A stretch of DNA of 47,087 bases from contig DVDV01000172.1 of NCBI GenBank assembly GCA_015296075.1, forward strand, positions 1 to 47,087. Direction: 5' to 3'. The DNA is from Leptolyngbyaceae cyanobacterium M33_DOE_097. Lineage in GTDB: Bacteria > Cyanobacteriota > Cyanobacteriia > Leptolyngbyales > Leptolyngbyaceae. The notes under the pieces were generated by a model. The model was not told where the DNA came from and made no database searches. It saw nothing but the letters and a program-made list of their open reading frames with translations. Made by a program: the position numbers and the translations under genes. Of this stretch, positions 45,491 to 47,087 are shown piece after piece (the first letter of the stretch is position 1; each line of letters starts with the position of its first letter).

Positions 45491-46555
45491 ATGACCCCTG
45501 CTCCTACGCCGCATCCGCTCGAATCACTCCATGCCGATCTATTTCACCTGTTAGAGCGGCTCCCTCATCACAAACATGGAGAATTGATTCAGCTTGCACT
45601 GACGACACTCGTCAACATGGCAAATGACGAGATTGATCGTCTCGATTGGAAGATTTGCAACGCTGCCCTGCGGGATATGGAGAAAGCCTTTAGAAGCTTT
45701 TATCCCTACCGACACACCCGAAAGATTGCGATTTTTGGTTCGGCTCGCATTGCCCCCGGCACAATTGAATATGAAATGGCTCGTAAGTTTGCCGAACGTG
45801 TGATCGAGCATGGCTTTATGGTCATTACAGGGGCAGGCCCCGGCATTATGCAAGCAGGTAACGAAGGAGCCGGGAAAGACCAATCCTTTGGGTTAAACAT
45901 CCAGCTTCCCTTTGAGCAAGGGTCAAATCCCTACGTTGAGGGCGACAAGATGGTGCCCTTCAAGTATTTCTTTACACGCAAGCTCTTTTTCTTAAAAGAG
46001 AGTGATGCACTAGCGATGTTCCCTGGTGGGTTTGGTACTCAAGATGAGACGTTTGAGTGTTTAACCCTTTGCCAAACCGGGAAATCGTCCCCTGTGCCGC
46101 TCGTCCTGGTCGATAAGCCCGGTGGTCACTATTGGCATGATTGGGATGATTACATTCAACGACAACTGCTAAACCGTGGCTTAATTAGCCCAGAAGACCC
46201 TAGCATTTACACCATTACCGACGATATTGATGTGGCTTGCGAAACGATCGCCCATTTCTACCGAGTCTTCCACTCGTGTCGTTACGTTGGCAATCGGCTT
46301 GTGATTCGCCTCAATAGTGAACTGCTTGAAGAAGACATGGAAATGTTAAATCAGGAGTTCAGCGACATTTTGGTGAAAGGACGCATTGAACAGTCGGCAC
46401 CTCTACCCCAAGAAGCCCAAGATGCGACAGTCGGCGTTTCGCGAATTTTGTTGTACTTTAACCAGCGTGACCTGGGGCGACTTTACCAGCTAATTAACAC
46501 CATTAATGCAGTCGGTCTTCGCTCGGAAGCAACAGAGCGCCCAGAACGAAAATAA
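45491..46555 (+). CDS. LOG-family Rossmann-fold protein
   Basis: The protein has 354 residues. The family core has FGSARIAPG, TGAGPGIMQAGNEGA and the PGGFGTQDE motif (PGGxGTxxE), which bind nucleotides. LOG enzymes cleave nucleoside 5'-monophosphates, and plant relatives make free cytokinin. Longer bacterial members like this one, with an N-terminal helical part and a C-terminal extension of about 90 residues, have unclear substrates. The ATG at 45491 is preferred because GGAGGA lies at 45481-45486. The ATG at 45464 has no ribosome binding site. A gene of the YdeI family follows after 69 bases. Confidence 0.85.
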   Translation: MTPAPTPHPLESLHADLFHLLERLPHHKHGELIQLALTTLVNMANDEIDRLDWKICNAALRDMEKAFRSFYPYRHTRKIAIFGSARIAPGTIEYEMARKFAERVIEHGFMVITGAGPGIMQAGNEGAGKDQSFGLNIQLPFEQGSNPYVEGDKMVPFKYFFTRKLFFLKESDALAMFPGGFGTQDETFECLTLCQTGKSSPVPLVLVDKPGGHYWHDWDDYIQRQLLNRGLISPEDPSIYTITDDIDVACETIAHFYRVFHSCRYVGNRLVIRLNSELLEEDMEMLNQEFSDILVKGRIEQSAPLPQEAQDATVGVSRILLYFNQRDLGRLYQLINTINAVGLRSEATERPERK

Positions 46556-46624
46556 GCGGGTCATTTTACTCATCTGCAGCAGGTTAGGCTCCCGACCCAA
46601 AATTGGCAAAAAAGCAGTTGCTAA

Positions 46625-46966
46625 ATGAACCAGCCATTTGAATCAACCCTGGCAACCGTCTATGCTCAAAGTCGTGTGGTGTGGCGCGAATGGTTAGCTA
46701 TTAACCATCAAACTAGCCCTGGCATTTGGCTGGTCTACTACAAGGTTAAAAGCGGCAAACCCAGCATTCGCTATCCTGAAGCGGTCAAAGAAGCCCTTTG
46801 CTTTGGCTGGATTGATAGTAAAGTCAAATCGTTGGACAGCGATCGCTACCAACAGATCTTTACCCCGCGCAAGCCAAATAGCGTTTGGTCTAAGCTCAAC
46901 AAACAGTACATTGAAGAGTTAATGGCAGCAGACTTAATCACCCCAGCCCAGCAATTCTCGATATGA
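46625..46966 (+). pseudogene. YdeI/OmpD-associated family gene, apparently cut short at the 3' end
   Basis: The translation has 113 residues and matches the N-terminal half of the YdeI family: WREWLAINHQTSPGIWLVYYKVKSGKPSIRYPEAVKEALCFGWIDSKVKSLD, then FTPRKPNSVWSKLNKQYIEELMAADLITPA. Family members are about 190 residues and continue after the (M/I)TPAG segment, but here the frame stops six codons later. No continuation is seen in the other frames. I infer loss of the last 75 or so residues by a rearrangement near 46950. It may be a shortened functional protein. The stop lies in the Fur-type palindrome. Confidence 0.7.
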
Positions 46967-46980
46967 GAATGATTCTCATA
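46962..46980. promoter_or_regulatory. Fur-type 19-bp palindrome
   Basis: TATGAGAATGATTCTCATA is a perfect palindrome around a central G. The inner 7-1-7 core TGAGAAT-G-ATTCTCA differs from the classical Fur core TGATAATNATTATCA at only two positions. It overlaps the stop codon of the YdeI-family gene and would control a gene beyond the right edge of the window. Confidence 0.65.
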
Positions 46981-47087
46981 AAAACGTCCGGTTTTAACGT
47001 TTATGAATGGCTGAAACCCGCATTCTGCCGTTTATAACATTGAGTGCACAAGTCTTTAGACACTCTGGCTACAGTACAAATGTTTCA

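Overview
The window looks like the chromosome of a cyanobacterium, probably a filamentous, Leptolyngbya-like one; the genus is a guess. The evidence is the dense HIP1 palindrome GCGATCGC and its variants in genes and spacers, together with typically cyanobacterial gene sets: plsX-fabH-fabD-plsC, pilB-pilT-pilC, grpE-dnaK-dnaJ-tusA-rsgA, a DUF3493 protein, a haemagglutinin-like two-partner-secretion exoprotein and a large FG-GAP exoprotein. No phage, insertion sequence, CRISPR array, rRNA or tRNA gene was seen.

Layout. (1) 3-10600 (+): a five-gene cellulose-type exopolysaccharide operon. It encodes an outer-membrane barrel protein with a Pro/Gly/Tyr-rich head (cut by the left edge), a TPR protein, a GH8 endoglucanase lipoprotein, BcsB and BcsA with a c-di-GMP-binding PilZ domain. 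The barrel and TPR parts of BcsC are separate proteins here, and BcsA seems to carry a second, degenerate PilZ-like domain. (2) 10883-12863 (-): nucleoside diphosphate kinase and a GH13 lipoprotein. (3) 12951-16686 (-): plsX-fabH-fabD-plsC, the start of fatty acid and phospholipid synthesis. (4) 16687-18118: mostly non-coding, with one small conserved-looking gene preceded by a cluster of Pho-box-like CTTAACCT repeats. (5) 18119-19901 (-): an FTR1-type iron permease and an unrecognised protein. (6) 20061-24726 (-): pilB-pilT-pilC, the type IV pilus motor. (7) 25698-31185 (+): grpE-dnaK-dnaJ-tusA-like-rsgA. (8) 31620-35914: a SucD-like protein (+), a secreted eight-cysteine repeat protein (-), then bioY, lspA, a DUF3493 protein and lexA (+). 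(9) 35958-38879 (-): a beta-helix plus SLH protein and a YhdH-family oxidoreductase. (10) 39416-44784 (+): two large surface or secreted proteins, one an FG-GAP protein with a leishmanolysin-like zinc site and one a TpsA exoprotein. (11) 45044-47087 (+): trxA, a LOG-family protein, a YdeI-family gene that ends early, and a Fur-type palindrome lying across its stop codon.

How the parts fit. Much of the window concerns the cell envelope: cellulose synthesis and export, pilus-driven motility, lipid precursors, lipoprotein processing by LspA (which would act on the GH8 and GH13 lipoproteins here), an SLH protein and surface exoproteins. The strongest candidates for something new are the split BcsC with the double-PilZ BcsA, the regular C-x(17-19)-C-x11 repeat protein, LexA with Ala-His at the self-cleavage position, and the regulatory sites at 17525-17706 and 46962-46980. 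Nothing in the window amounts to a wholly new multi-gene system. All family assignments come from reading motifs in the translations; no database search was run.
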